Shown here in pieces: positions 25,357 to 33,999 of a DNA stretch of 36,289 nucleotides; the stretch's first letter is position 1, and each line of letters starts with the position of its first letter. Source of the DNA: Planctomycetota bacterium (lineage in GTDB: Bacteria > Planctomycetota > Brocadiia > SM23-32); contig JAGHAF010000060.1 of NCBI GenBank assembly GCA_021161675.1, positions 1-36,289 of the forward strand, in the 5' to 3' direction. The notes under the pieces are model-generated. The model saw only the letters and a list, made by a program, of their open reading frames with translations. It had not been told where the DNA came from and made no database searches. A program made the position numbers and the translations under genes.

Positions 25357-27063
25357 ATGCTAGTCCGCAAGACAATAGGACAGCTTCTGCTGGATAAGGG
25401 GCTGATAGAGAAAGAGCAGATCGAGAGGGGGCTGGAATATCAGCAGAGGTCCAGCGAGAACCTGCGGTTGGGGGAAATCCTCGTCAAGTTCGGTTACGTC
25501 ACTGAGAGGGATGTTCTCAGGTGCATAGGAGAGCAGTTCGACGTTCCGGTGGTGGACCTGGACGAGGTGCGGCCGGAGATCGAAGCTGTGGACGCGGTGC
25601 CGCGCAGCACGGCCAGCATGCACAATATTCTGCCGCTGAAAAAAGAGCATGGCTGCCTGACGGTTGCTCTGAGCGACCTGGACCTGTGCACTATGGACAA
25701 CCTGAAGTTCATCCTCAACATGGACGTCAAGCCTGCCCTGGCGCCGGAGCAGGATATCCGGGAGGCGATCGAGCGTTATTACGGCGGCGAAGAGTCCACG
25801 GTGGACAACATGCTGAGGGAGTTCACGGAGGGTGAGCTGGCCCAGGAGCTGATGGCCGTAGAGGATGAAGAAGACGAGCTGGATTCCGACGCCCCGGTCG
25901 TTCGGCTCGTGAGCCTGCTGGTCAACGACGCCGTCCAGGCGCGCGCCAGCGACATACACGTCGAGCCGATGGGCAACCGGCTCAGAATCCGGTATCGGAT
26001 CGATGGTATATGCCACGAGATGGAATCGCCTCCGAAACGGCTTCAGAACTCTATAATCGCGCGTCTAAAACTGATGGCGCGGATGAAACTGGCGGAGAAA
26101 CGGCGACCGCAGGACGGACGTATCCCGATGGTGGTGCAGGGGCGGCCGCTCGACCTGCGCGTCAGTGACATCCCCACCACCGACGGCGAAAGCATCGTGA
26201 TGCGTATTCTGGACAAGGAATCGGCCAAAGTCGGCCTGGTGGAGCTGGGCTTCCATCCGACGGACATGGAGCGTTTCGAGGGAATAATACGGCGTCCGAA
26301 CGGGATTTTCCTTGTGACCGGTCCCACGGGAAGCGGCAAGACCACGACGCTTTACTCCGCCCTGAACGCGCTGAACCGGCCGGACACGAAGATCATCACG
26401 GCGGAGGACCCGATTGAATATACCTTCCCTGGCATCAATCAGTCCGAGGTCCGGATGGAGATAAAACGGACTTTCCCGGTGATCCTGCGCGCGATGCTCC
26501 GGCAGGCGCCGCAGATCATCCTGGTGGGCGAGATTCGTGACGAGGAGACGGCGGAAATCGCCGTGCGCGCCGCGCTGACGGGCCACCTTGTTTTCAGCAC
26601 GCTCCACACCAACGACGCCCCAAGCGCTGTGCCACGATTGATCGACATGGGCGTGCCGCCTTACATGGTGGCTTCCTCGGTGCAAGCCATAATGGCTCAA
26701 CGGCTTGTGGGAACCATCTGCCCTAATTGCAAGGAACCGTGCGAGGTCCCCGAAGGCACGTTGCGCGCGGTGGGGTTGACAGCGGAGGAAGTAGAAGGTA
26801 TCACCTTCTACCATGGCCGGGGTTGTAATCGTTGCAACGGCACAGGGCTTTACGGACGCTCCGGCATCTTCGAATTGATGGAGATGAACTCGGACTTGCG
26901 CAACTTGATTTTCTCTAAAGCTCCCACCGGAGAGATACGTGAGAAGGCGCGCTCGTACGGAATGCTGACCCTCAGAGAGGACGGCCTGCGCAAGGCGATT
27001 CAGGGCAAGACCACCATCGAAGAGGTCCTGCGTGTGACCGGGGCGGTCACCGGACGCAACTAA
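25357..27063 (+). CDS. PilB/GspE-type assembly ATPase (first copy)
   Basis: A 568-residue hexameric ATPase that would power pilus extension or type II secretion at the inner membrane. The N-terminus (about 1-150) is a MshEN domain with two tandem motifs, IGQLLLDKGLI...Q and RLGEILVKFGYV...Q, ending VPVVDL. Intact motifs of this type bind cyclic di-GMP, so such control is likely. The core has Walker A GPTGSGKTT (about 322-330), Asp box ITAEDPIEY, Walker B IILVGEIRD, His box STLHTND, and a zinc site CPNC (about 454) with CNRC (about 490). The usual RQDPD before Walker B reads RQAPQ here. A start at 25357 fits family length. It opens the locus of four pilus motor genes. Confidence 0.95.
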   Translation: MLVRKTIGQLLLDKGLIEKEQIERGLEYQQRSSENLRLGEILVKFGYVTERDVLRCIGEQFDVPVVDLDEVRPEIEAVDAVPRSTASMHNILPLKKEHGCLTVALSDLDLCTMDNLKFILNMDVKPALAPEQDIREAIERYYGGEESTVDNMLREFTEGELAQELMAVEDEEDELDSDAPVVRLVSLLVNDAVQARASDIHVEPMGNRLRIRYRIDGICHEMESPPKRLQNSIIARLKLMARMKLAEKRRPQDGRIPMVVQGRPLDLRVSDIPTTDGESIVMRILDKESAKVGLVELGFHPTDMERFEGIIRRPNGIFLVTGPTGSGKTTTLYSALNALNRPDTKIITAEDPIEYTFPGINQSEVRMEIKRTFPVILRAMLRQAPQIILVGEIRDEETAEIAVRAALTGHLVFSTLHTNDAPSAVPRLIDMGVPPYMVASSVQAIMAQRLVGTICPNCKEPCEVPEGTLRAVGLTAEEVEGITFYHGRGCNRCNGTGLYGRSGIFELMEMNSDLRNLIFSKAPTGEIREKARSYGMLTLREDGLRKAIQGKTTIEEVLRVTGAVTGRN

Positions 27064-27114
27064 CTGCGCCGGCCATGAGTTCTTTCGTCATGTTTCTCAG
27101 GTGTGGAGGATCAG

Positions 27115-28191
27115 ATGATTCAGGTTGAAAAAGTCCTCGCTGCAGCGATTACGAAAGAGGCCGAGGATATCATCTTCACTGTCGGGCGGCCCCCGATGCT
27201 CCGGCTTTCCGGCGACCTGAAACCCCTTCGCACCGAAACCCTCGGGCCGGAAGACACTGTGGCCCTGATGAAAAGCATAACCCCGGAGCGCTACAGGGAG
27301 GAACTTCAGGAAGAGGGTTCGACGGACTTCGGCTTCGACTTCGGCGATAAGGCGCGATTCAGGGTGGCCGTCTTCCGCCAGCAGGGAAACGTGTGCATTG
27401 TGCTGCGGCTCATACCGTCGAAGATTCGGAGCTTCGACGAACTCCAACTCGGGCCAAGGATCCAGGAACTGCTCTTCCACCCCCGCGGGCTGTTTCTCGT
27501 CACCGGCCCGACCGGCTCCGGCAAGACCAGCACGCTGGCCACGCTTGTAGACCACATCAACTCCACGCGCAGCGCGCATATTATTACCATCGAAGACCCG
27601 ATAGAATACCGCCACCAACATAAAAAGTCCATTGTGAGCCACAGGGAAGTGGGCGTAGACGTGCCCTCGTTTTCAGACGCGTTGCGGCGCGCGCTGCGAG
27701 AAGCGCCCGACGTGATTCTCGTCGGCGAGATGCGTGACCTGGAAAGCACGCAATTGGCCATGATGGCCGCCGAGACAGGGCACCTGGTGCTTGCCACCAT
27801 CCATACGCAGAGCGCCCAAGGCACCATCGAGAGGATAGTCAACCAGTTCCCCGGAAACGAGCAGGAACAGATTCGCACACAGCTCGCTGACACCCTGCTG
27901 GCGGTGCTTTCGCAGACCCTGGTTCCGCGTATCGAGGGCGGCCTCGTGGCGGCCTACGAGGTGCTGCTGGCCACCCCCGCCGTCAGGCACCTTATCCGCG
28001 ACAAAAAGACACACCGCATCGATTCGGCCATCCAGACCAGCCGGGAGAAAGGAATGCAGCTGTTGGACGACCATCTGCTGCGCCACTATAGCCACAGCGT
28101 CATTGGGAGGACAGAGGTCATGACGCGCTGTCGCTACCCCGAAGACGTCGCTAAAGCCCTGGTCCGGATCGACGCCGAGGGGCGCGCCTGA
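27115..28191 (+). CDS. PilT/PilU-type retraction ATPase
   Basis: A 358-residue ATPase of the PilT family, which depolymerises type IV pili for retraction. I choose the ATG at 27115 because GGAGG lies 6 bases upstream; a GTG 12 bases earlier is in frame. Walker A is GPTGSGKTS (about 131-139). ITIEDPIEY, the Walker B ILVGEMRD and the ATIHTQSA His box are all present. The C-terminal VRHLIRDKKTHRID...AIQT matches the AIRNLIRE region of PilT, which supports retraction rather than extension. There is no MshEN or zinc site, as expected. It lies between two PilB-like genes, 51 nt after the first and 20 nt before the second. Confidence 0.93.
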   Translation: MIQVEKVLAAAITKEAEDIIFTVGRPPMLRLSGDLKPLRTETLGPEDTVALMKSITPERYREELQEEGSTDFGFDFGDKARFRVAVFRQQGNVCIVLRLIPSKIRSFDELQLGPRIQELLFHPRGLFLVTGPTGSGKTSTLATLVDHINSTRSAHIITIEDPIEYRHQHKKSIVSHREVGVDVPSFSDALRRALREAPDVILVGEMRDLESTQLAMMAAETGHLVLATIHTQSAQGTIERIVNQFPGNEQEQIRTQLADTLLAVLSQTLVPRIEGGLVAAYEVLLATPAVRHLIRDKKTHRIDSAIQTSREKGMQLLDDHLLRHYSHSVIGRTEVMTRCRYPEDVAKALVRIDAEGRA

Positions 28192-28211
28192 ACAAGGAAC
28201 GGAGATACTTC

Positions 28212-29945
28212 ATGCAACAGAACGTGGTGGAGCAACGTTCGGAACTGCTCGGCAAGATTCTCAAAGACATGGACCTTGTGGGCGAGAGCCAAATCCAGGA
28301 GGCGCTCGCGATACAAAAGGAGCGCGGCGGCGCGCTGGGCGAGATACTCGTCGAACGCAACTACATAGACCGGGACGCCCTGACCCGTGCCCTTGCCATA
28401 CAGGCGGGCATGGAAGTCGCCGAGCTGATAGACAGGGAAATCCCCCCCGAAATCGTCGAAATGATCCCCGCCTCCATGGCCCAGGTCTACCGCGTTGTGC
28501 CCGTGCGCTTCAAGGACGGGGTCCTCACGGTTGCCCTGGCCGATCCGACCCAGTTGAAAACCCTCGATGACCTGCGCTTCATGCTCGACTGCGAGATCGC
28601 GGGCGCCATCGCCAGTCAATCGGATATTGACGTTACTATCCAGAAATACTACAGCGAACAAGACGACATGAGCGATATTCTCAAGGAGTTGCAGGATGCA
28701 GACGGGGAAATGGCGGACGTCATGCCGGAAGAGCGCAGCCAGTCAATCGACCTGGAAAGCGTCGAAGAGATGGCCAGCAGCAGCCCCGTGCGCAAATTGC
28801 TCAACCTGATCCTGCTGACCGCCATCCAGGACCGCGCCAGCGACATCCACTTCGAGCCTTTCGAAGATGAGTTCAAGGTCCGCTACCGCGTTGACGGCGT
28901 GCTCTACGAAATGGTGCCCCCACCGAAGCACCTCCACCTCGCCCTCACCAGCCGTATCAAGGTCATGACCGGCACCATGGACATCGCCGAGCGCCGTCTG
29001 CCACAGGACGGCCGCATCGAACTGAACATCGCCAGCAACCCGGTGGACCTGCGCGTTTCCTCCCTGCCCACCATGTTCGGCGAGAGCGTGGTGCTGCGCG
29101 TGCTGGATCGCCGCATGGTGGCGCTGGATATCAACGAACTGGGCCTGCGGCGGGAAGACATGGACAGTGTCACCCAACTGATGCGCAGGTCCCACGGGAT
29201 CATCCTCTGCACCGGGCCAACGGGCTGTGGCAAGACCACCACCCTCTACGCGGTTATCAAAGAACTCAACGACGTGGGCGTCAAGATACTCACCGTTGAG
29301 GACCCCGTCGAATACGATATCGAAGGCGTTATGCAGATGCCCGTGCGCGAGGAAATCGGCGTGACCTTCTCCACCACCATGCGCCACTTCCTGAGACAGG
29401 ACCCCGATATCATCCTCGTCGGAGAGATCCGTGACAGGGAGACCGGCCAGATGGCAATCCAGGCATCCCTGACTGGCCACCTCGTCTTCAGCACCGTCCA
29501 TACCAACGATGCCTGCACCGCTATCACCCGACTGATCGACCTGGGGCTGGAGCCTTACCTGATCAACGCCACCCTGGAGGGCGTCCTCGCCCAGAGACTG
29601 GTGCGGCGCATCTGCGCCAATTGCAAGGAGGAATATGAACCCACCCCTGAAGCCCTACTCTCGCTCGGACTGAGGCCCGAGGACGTGAAGGGCAAGCGAT
29701 TCTACCGCGGCCGCGGCTGCGACCGCTGCAACAACATCGGATACTTCGGCCGCATGGGGCTGTTTGAAATCCTGACGATTTACGACGAACTACGCGACAT
29801 GATGCTCCAGGGCGCCTCCACCCAGGAGCTGCGCTCCGCCAGCCGCAGACTGGGCTGCCGCTCGCTGCGCCAAAGCGGCCTGCTGGCTATCTACGACGGC
29901 CTGACCACCATTGAGGAAGTAAGCCGCGTCACCCTGGCCGAATAA
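28212..29945 (+). CDS. PilB/GspE-type assembly ATPase (second copy)
   Basis: A 577-residue assembly ATPase paralogous to the first copy. Walker A is GPTGCGKTT (about 334-342, cysteine for the usual serine). The core also has LTVEDPVEY, a canonical RQDPDIILVGEIRD, STVHTND, and zinc cysteines CANC (about 467) and CDRC (about 503). The N-terminal MshEN-like region is present, but the conserved glycines are replaced: LLGKILKDMDLV and ALGEILVERNYI have D and N where G is expected, and the second lacks the leading R. Cyclic-di-GMP binding is therefore doubtful. An acidic linker lies around 155-190. The start has GGAG about 10 bases upstream. Two assembly motors in one locus suggest divided roles, e.g. 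pilus and secretion. Confidence 0.94.
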   Translation: MQQNVVEQRSELLGKILKDMDLVGESQIQEALAIQKERGGALGEILVERNYIDRDALTRALAIQAGMEVAELIDREIPPEIVEMIPASMAQVYRVVPVRFKDGVLTVALADPTQLKTLDDLRFMLDCEIAGAIASQSDIDVTIQKYYSEQDDMSDILKELQDADGEMADVMPEERSQSIDLESVEEMASSSPVRKLLNLILLTAIQDRASDIHFEPFEDEFKVRYRVDGVLYEMVPPPKHLHLALTSRIKVMTGTMDIAERRLPQDGRIELNIASNPVDLRVSSLPTMFGESVVLRVLDRRMVALDINELGLRREDMDSVTQLMRRSHGIILCTGPTGCGKTTTLYAVIKELNDVGVKILTVEDPVEYDIEGVMQMPVREEIGVTFSTTMRHFLRQDPDIILVGEIRDRETGQMAIQASLTGHLVFSTVHTNDACTAITRLIDLGLEPYLINATLEGVLAQRLVRRICANCKEEYEPTPEALLSLGLRPEDVKGKRFYRGRGCDRCNNIGYFGRMGLFEILTIYDELRDMMLQGASTQELRSASRRLGCRSLRQSGLLAIYDGLTTIEEVSRVTLAE

Positions 29946-30175
29946 GCAGGAAAACAGGGCGCGAGAGCCAGGGGCCAGCAGCGCAAAGCCATCCTTCCCG
30001 GCGGCCACGCCTCGCGTGACTCTTGATCTATCCGTAAGCGCTCCTTCAGTCTGTAGTTGTCAGTTGGTAGTTTGGCTGTGGGTTGCCAGGTTGATAAGGA
30101 CGCCGTTGCGCGCCAACTATCAACTCAAATTCGCCCTCCACACTTCGCAGCGCCCACGGCGTTCCAGCCTCTTGC
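29946..30175. other. intergenic region before pilC-like gene
   Basis: No gene is visible. It contains an imperfect triple 7-mer AGTTGTC, AGTTGGT, AGTTTGG (30055-30075), with an inverted echo AACTATCAACT at about 30115-30125. This can fold back on itself but is not a typical terminator. The phrase gcgcaaagcc at 29981-29990 recalls a riboswitch core but has no supporting helices. Confidence 0.5.
30055..30075. repeat. imperfect triple heptamer
   Basis: AGTTGTC, AGTTGGT and AGTTTGG lie end to end. Degenerate 7-mer tandem units are a known kind of intergenic short repeat. No function can be assigned. Confidence 0.4.
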
Positions 30176-30204
30176 TTGACATCAACCCCCGGAGCGAAGA
30201 TAAT
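30176..30204 (+). promoter_or_regulatory. near-consensus promoter of the pilC-like gene
   Basis: TTGACA (30176-30181, perfect) and GATAAT (30199-30204, 5/6) are 17 bases apart, the best promoter in the window. The transcript would start near 30211 and leave a leader of about 109 nt. That leader ends in AAGGAGGTGA (30303-30312), a full complement to the 3' end of 16S rRNA, 7 bases before the ATG at 30320. Expression should be strong and independent of the upstream ATPase genes. Confidence 0.7.
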
Positions 30205-30319
30205 ACAGGTAGAGATGAATTGGACAGGTTTTGGTAGGCCCGGCGGAAGTCTCACAAGCCAGGTGTCCGGCCACTGCGAGGCCCGCAAGGCCCTTATGAC
30301 CAAAAGGAGGTGAATCCTG

Positions 30320-31552
30320 ATGCCGGTATTCGAATACGAAGCTATGGACGCCCAGGGCAACGCGGTCACCGATACGATTGAGAGCGAATCGTCCGAACAG
30401 GCCATCTCAGCCATCCGGGAGCAGGGGCTTTTCCCCACGCGCGTCACGCAGAAGAAGGTCGTGCGCAAGGTTGTGGCTGGCGGCCGCCGAGGGGGAAAGA
30501 AGAAGGCGTTCGTCATCGGCGGCGTCAGCTCCAAACAGCTCAATACGTTCACCCGGCAGCTCTCCACCCTCACGGACGCCGGTATCCCGGTGGTGCAGTC
30601 GCTGGACATTCTGCAGCGACAGATGAAGCCCTGCGCCCTGAAGAACGTCCTGGGGGACGTGGCGGACGAAGTCGAGGGTGGCATGTCACTCTCCGAGGGC
30701 ATGGCCAAGCATCCAAAGGCATTCGACACCCTCTACACGAACATGGTCAAGGCGGGGGAAACGGGCGGCATGCTGGATATTGTGCTCAACAGGCTGGCCG
30801 ACTTCCGCGAGAAGGCGGCCCGTCTGAAGCGGAAGGTTATCGGCGCCCTGGTCTACCCGGTGTTTGTCATACTGGCCGCCGGTGGTATTCTGACCTTTCT
30901 GGTCTACAAGGTCATTCCCAAGTTCATCGCCATGTTCGAGGACCTGGATGTGGAACTGCCCGCTCCCACGCGTCTGCTGCTGGCCATCACGAACTTCGCC
31001 ACCACCTACTGGTACGTGGTTTTGCTAGCCCCCGTTGCCTTGATTGTGTCCTACAAGTTGATTCGCTTCACGCGCACGGGGCGGAATGTGTTCGACTGGA
31101 TGAAGTTCAAGATCCCGCTGTTCGGCAAAATCCTCAACAAGTCCGCCGTCTCGCGTTTCGCGCGCACCTTCGGCACTCTGATGGGCAGCGGCGTGCCCAT
31201 CCTGGAGGCGTTGAACATCTCCCGCGACACTGCGGGCAACGCCCTGCTGTCCTCTGCGATTCAGAACGTTCATGACAGCGTCCGCGAAGGCGATCCGATC
31301 GCCGGCCCTCTGGGTGAGAGCCGGATTTGCGAGGACATGGTGGTCAACATGATTGACGTCGGCGAGGAGACCGGGAACCTGGACAGCATGTTGCTGAAGA
31401 TCGCCGACAACTACGACGATGAGGTGGACACCGCTGTGGAGGGCCTCACCAGCCTGATGGAGCCGATTATGGTGATCACACTCGGCGGCATTGTCGGGTT
31501 CATCGTCATCTCCCTGTTCATGCCGCTCATTAAGCTGATGAGTTCACTCTAA
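30320..31552 (+). CDS. PilC/GspF inner-membrane platform protein
   Basis: A 410-residue polytopic protein that forms the inner-membrane platform on which the ATPases act. The N-terminal phrase FEYEAMDAQGN and the AISAIREQGLFPTRV segment are typical. Two T2SSF repeats follow: FTRQLSTLTDAGIPVVQSLDIL (near 75-97) and FARTFGTLMGSGVPILEALNI (near 278-298), each with a GETGG/GEETGN phrase. Three membrane helices are visible (about 172-195, 222-245 and 376-400). The length matches the family (about 400). An ideal ribosome binding site and its own promoter set it apart from the ATPase genes. The next gene in the locus is interrupted by a short repeat-bracketed insertion. Confidence 0.95.
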   Translation: MPVFEYEAMDAQGNAVTDTIESESSEQAISAIREQGLFPTRVTQKKVVRKVVAGGRRGGKKKAFVIGGVSSKQLNTFTRQLSTLTDAGIPVVQSLDILQRQMKPCALKNVLGDVADEVEGGMSLSEGMAKHPKAFDTLYTNMVKAGETGGMLDIVLNRLADFREKAARLKRKVIGALVYPVFVILAAGGILTFLVYKVIPKFIAMFEDLDVELPAPTRLLLAITNFATTYWYVVLLAPVALIVSYKLIRFTRTGRNVFDWMKFKIPLFGKILNKSAVSRFARTFGTLMGSGVPILEALNISRDTAGNALLSSAIQNVHDSVREGDPIAGPLGESRICEDMVVNMIDVGEETGNLDSMLLKIADNYDDEVDTAVEGLTSLMEPIMVITLGGIVGFIVISLFMPLIKLMSSL

Positions 31553-31556
31553 GGAA

Positions 31557-31745
31557 ATGAAGAGGTTCAGCACGAAGAACACGAAGAAGATTCAGTCCGA
31601 CGACCTATCTAACCGGGTAATCGGTTGCGCCCTGGAAGCTCACCGAGAACCTGGCCCCGGATTGATGGAGAGCGCTTACCAGCAGTGCCTGGCGCACGAA
31701 CTAAGTCTTGCGGGGTTGCCGTTCGAATGTGAGTGCGAAAGATGA
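31557..31745 (+). pseudogene. truncated GxxExxY-family gene
   Basis: An open frame of 62 codons. Residues 17-58 match the N-terminal half of GxxExxY proteins: LSNRVIGCALEAHREPGPGLMESAYQQCL, containing the name motif G35-x-x-E38-x-x-Y41, followed by ELSLAGLPFE. Family members are about 120-130 residues and continue with a VELK-type strand that is missing here; the frame stops after CECER. The 5' codons lie in a CACGAAGAA tandem repeat. The function of the family is not established to my knowledge. It lies four bases after the PilC stop inside a repeat-bracketed stretch, so I read it as a decayed passenger gene rather than part of the pilus system. Confidence 0.8.
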
Positions 31746-31879
31746 AGGCCGAAAGCAAAATTGAGAACGGCAACGTGACGTTGTCGTTAGCTTTTGCTTC
31801 ATCCTTTATTTTGCTTTCCTCGTGCCCTTCGTGTCCCTCGTGGTTAATGTTTTTTGCCGTTCTCAGCGCGTTCTTCGTG
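31571..31879. mobile_element. 309-bp inverted-repeat element carrying the GxxExxY remnant
   Basis: The left arm CACGAAGAACACG (31571-31583; the 9-mer CACGAAGAA occurs twice) has an inverted copy CGCGTTCTTCGTG at 31867-31879, 12 of 13 matching. Inside the right half are three more related 9-mers in inverse orientation, TTCCTCGTG, CCCTTCGTG and TCCCTCGTG (31816-31842). This pattern of CACGAAG-type 9-mers around GxxExxY genes occurs in other genomes. There is no transposase, so movement would be non-autonomous, or the unit may be an old repeat island. The right end lies 21 bp before the pseudopilin start. Confidence 0.45.
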
Positions 31880-31900
31880 GTGGAAAAAGAGGAGAAGAAA

Positions 31901-32662
31901 ATGAACGTCCTCCGTCGGAGACAAGCGGCCTTTACCCTGATTGAACTCCTGGTGGTGATAGCCATAATCGCCATCCTCGCCGGCATGCTCATGCCCGCCC
32001 TCCAGATCGCCCGGCGCAAGGCGCAGGAGACCAGCACATTGAGCCAAATCCACCAGTACGAGATCTGCGCCCAGCAGTTCGCAAGCGACTACGGCGACTA
32101 CCCGCCCTCAACCTGGGACGAGGCCATAGAGCTGTTTGGCTACGATCCTGATGACGACGGCAACCTTGACTCCATTATATGGAGCGAGTACACGCCGCAC
32201 AATCCCACAGACTATAACGAGGGCATAGAGGTGTTCCTGGCCTGCCTGGCCACCCGGAACGGCGGCCCCTACCTGGAGGTGGACGCCGCGCAAATCGGCA
32301 ACACGGACGGCGACATGGACAACGGCGACACGACGAATGGCTACAACATTGCCGACGCCACGAATTGGTACTTCGGCTCAAAAGATATCTTCGAACTCGT
32401 TGACTACTGGGGCAATCCCCTCGTCTACGTCCACAACCGGGATTACTACTCCGCCAGCGCCGATACGCCATACGTCAGCGCCCAGGGCGCAGTCAAGTAC
32501 TGTTACCCCCGGAGCGCCGCGGGCACAGCCACTGGCAACTATCCCAATCTGACTGGATTCCAGCTCTATAGCTGGGGCGTTGATGGGGAGCCTGGCCGCT
32601 ACGGCGGCTCGGCGGTGCAGCACCGGCAGTGGCGGGATAACCTGACGAACTGGGAGGAATAG
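31901..32662 (+). CDS. type II secretion/type IV pseudopilin (GspG-like)
   Basis: A 253-residue prepilin-type protein started at the ATG at 31901, with GAGGAG 6-8 bases upstream; the open frame continues upstream into repeat DNA without support. The leader MNVLRRRQAA is followed by FTLIELLVVIAIIAILAGML, the class III signal and membrane helix. Glu is at +5 and Ala replaces the usual Gly at -1, a tolerated change. The globular part has DYPPSTWDEAI, Asp-rich loops (DPDDDGNLD, NTDGDMDNGD) that could bind calcium as in GspG, and ELVDYWGNPLVYV, a common major-pseudopilin phrase. It is probably the main fibre subunit of this locus. Type II versus type IV use cannot be separated from sequence alone. 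Confidence 0.92.
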   Translation: MNVLRRRQAAFTLIELLVVIAIIAILAGMLMPALQIARRKAQETSTLSQIHQYEICAQQFASDYGDYPPSTWDEAIELFGYDPDDDGNLDSIIWSEYTPHNPTDYNEGIEVFLACLATRNGGPYLEVDAAQIGNTDGDMDNGDTTNGYNIADATNWYFGSKDIFELVDYWGNPLVYVHNRDYYSASADTPYVSAQGAVKYCYPRSAAGTATGNYPNLTGFQLYSWGVDGEPGRYGGSAVQHRQWRDNLTNWEE

Positions 32663-32665
32663 CCC

Positions 32666-33994
32666 GTGGCGCGCTGTGAGAAAAAGCGCAGCCCCCTGCC
32701 CCCTGGCCCGTTGCGGCGGAGGAGCGCCTCATCCGGCCTGACGCTCGTGGAGCTTCTCGTGGTGATGGGCATCATCGCGGTGGTCTTCGGCATGAGCGTC
32801 GTTTCATTCATCGGCATCACCCGCCGCAGCAGCCGCGAGGGCGCCGCCGAACAGGTCATGGACGTGCTGCGCAGCGCCCGTATGTCCGCCGTCACCAGCG
32901 GGCGAGGCGCCGTGGTGCGCATCAACCCCGCGGCAGGCACGCTCTACGGCCTGTCTACCAGCGTCGTCGCCGCCTGGCACTTCGAACAGATAGACAGCGG
33001 CGTCACACCCGGCGCGCGCCGGATGGACGGCGCCTATACGTACGCAAACCCGGTCGGCACCCCGATTATGGAAGGTTCATTGGGGCTGGCCATTAACTTC
33101 GAGCAAAGCAAGAGCACGTACGTCGACTGCGGCTCGTACCCCGTCTACGACCAGACCAGCGGCATACGCCTGGAGGCCTACGTCCGCCCCACGGGCGGAA
33201 GCGTCGGAGACAACCTCGGCGTCATCTCCAAGTGGGACGGCACGGATGGCTATGCCCTCTACCTTCACTGTGACGGCGACGTGGGATACAGCCTGCACTG
33301 CCGCATCAATACAGAGGACGCGCTGATTGGTGACGACGGGTCGGTTGACCTGGAATCTGACACAGGGGTCGTCCAGCCCCACACCTGGACTCACGTCGCG
33401 CTGGAATGCGACGGGGTCGAGGCGCGGCTGCTCTACAATGGAATCGTCGCGGACACCGCAGCGCAGACGGCCGACATTATCCCGGCAAATGACGAACCCC
33501 TGCTCATCGGCGCCGTAGGCCCAAGAAGCGGAGGCCCGACGGACTTCTTCGAAGGCCAGATCGACGAGCCGCGCGTGCTCTCCGTGGCCGGAGGGCAGCG
33601 CGTCCACCTGCCGGACAAGGTGAAGCTGGTTGTCAGCCACGACACCCGGACCATCCACTACGACGCCCACGGTAGCCTTGACCTGGCCTACCACAACGAG
33701 CCCATCTACATAGCCGTCGGCGACCCATATCAGAAAGCGGAGCTGGCCGCCTCCTGCGCAAAATCAGATCCGACCATGACGGTCCGGCAGCCGAATCCCC
33801 TCCCCCCCACCGGAGGACACCTGATCGTCGGCGACGAAATTATCCATTATTCATCCGCTTCGGGCGGCGTCCTGAGCGATCTGCAGCGAGGCGAGTGCGG
33901 CACCGACGGGGAAGCACATAACCAGGCAGAGAATGTTTACATGGCCCGCGTGGTGCGGATAGACCAGACGGGCCTGGTCGACAGAGTGGATTGA
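32666..33994 (+). CDS. pseudopilin with nested LamG domain (GspH/FimT-like)
   Basis: A 442-residue protein from the GTG at 32666 (GGGAGG 7-12 bases upstream, 3 nt after the previous stop). The prepilin leader ends at G24, followed by LTLVELLVVMGIIAVV with Glu at +5. Residues 52-98 are the GspH/FimT helix and first strands (EQVMDVLRSARMSAVTSGR). Residues about 101-307 form a LamG/concanavalin-like sandwich: AWHFEQ, GLAINFEQSKSTYVDCG, LEAYVRP, HTWTHVALECDG, LYNG and FEGQIDEPRV. GspH strands then resume (KLVVSHDTRTIHYDAHGSL). A small module at 383-428 (GDEIIHY ... RGECGT ... H) interrupts the last strands before RIDQTGLV. LamG domains bind sugars or proteins, so this minor pseudopilin may display a binding head at the fibre tip. 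Length is about three times that of a normal GspH. Confidence 0.85.
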   Translation: MARCEKKRSPLPPGPLRRRSASSGLTLVELLVVMGIIAVVFGMSVVSFIGITRRSSREGAAEQVMDVLRSARMSAVTSGRGAVVRINPAAGTLYGLSTSVVAAWHFEQIDSGVTPGARRMDGAYTYANPVGTPIMEGSLGLAINFEQSKSTYVDCGSYPVYDQTSGIRLEAYVRPTGGSVGDNLGVISKWDGTDGYALYLHCDGDVGYSLHCRINTEDALIGDDGSVDLESDTGVVQPHTWTHVALECDGVEARLLYNGIVADTAAQTADIIPANDEPLLIGAVGPRSGGPTDFFEGQIDEPRVLSVAGGQRVHLPDKVKLVVSHDTRTIHYDAHGSLDLAYHNEPIYIAVGDPYQKAELAASCAKSDPTMTVRQPNPLPPTGGHLIVGDEIIHYSSASGGVLSDLQRGECGTDGEAHNQAENVYMARVVRIDQTGLVDRVD

Positions 33995-33999
33995 GCGAA

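Noticed and set aside
29975..30040. Possible cyclic-di-GMP-I riboswitch suggested by gcgcaaagcc (29981-29990) in a pilus locus
   Set aside because: Only the short core phrase matches. The paired GGCAAA-side strand, the GNRA hairpin and the receptor region are absent, and it lies upstream of the predicted pilC promoter.
30016..30237. 73-codon frame between the second PilB-like gene and pilC
   Set aside because: It runs through heptamer repeats and the pilC promoter, has no ribosome binding site and resembles nothing.
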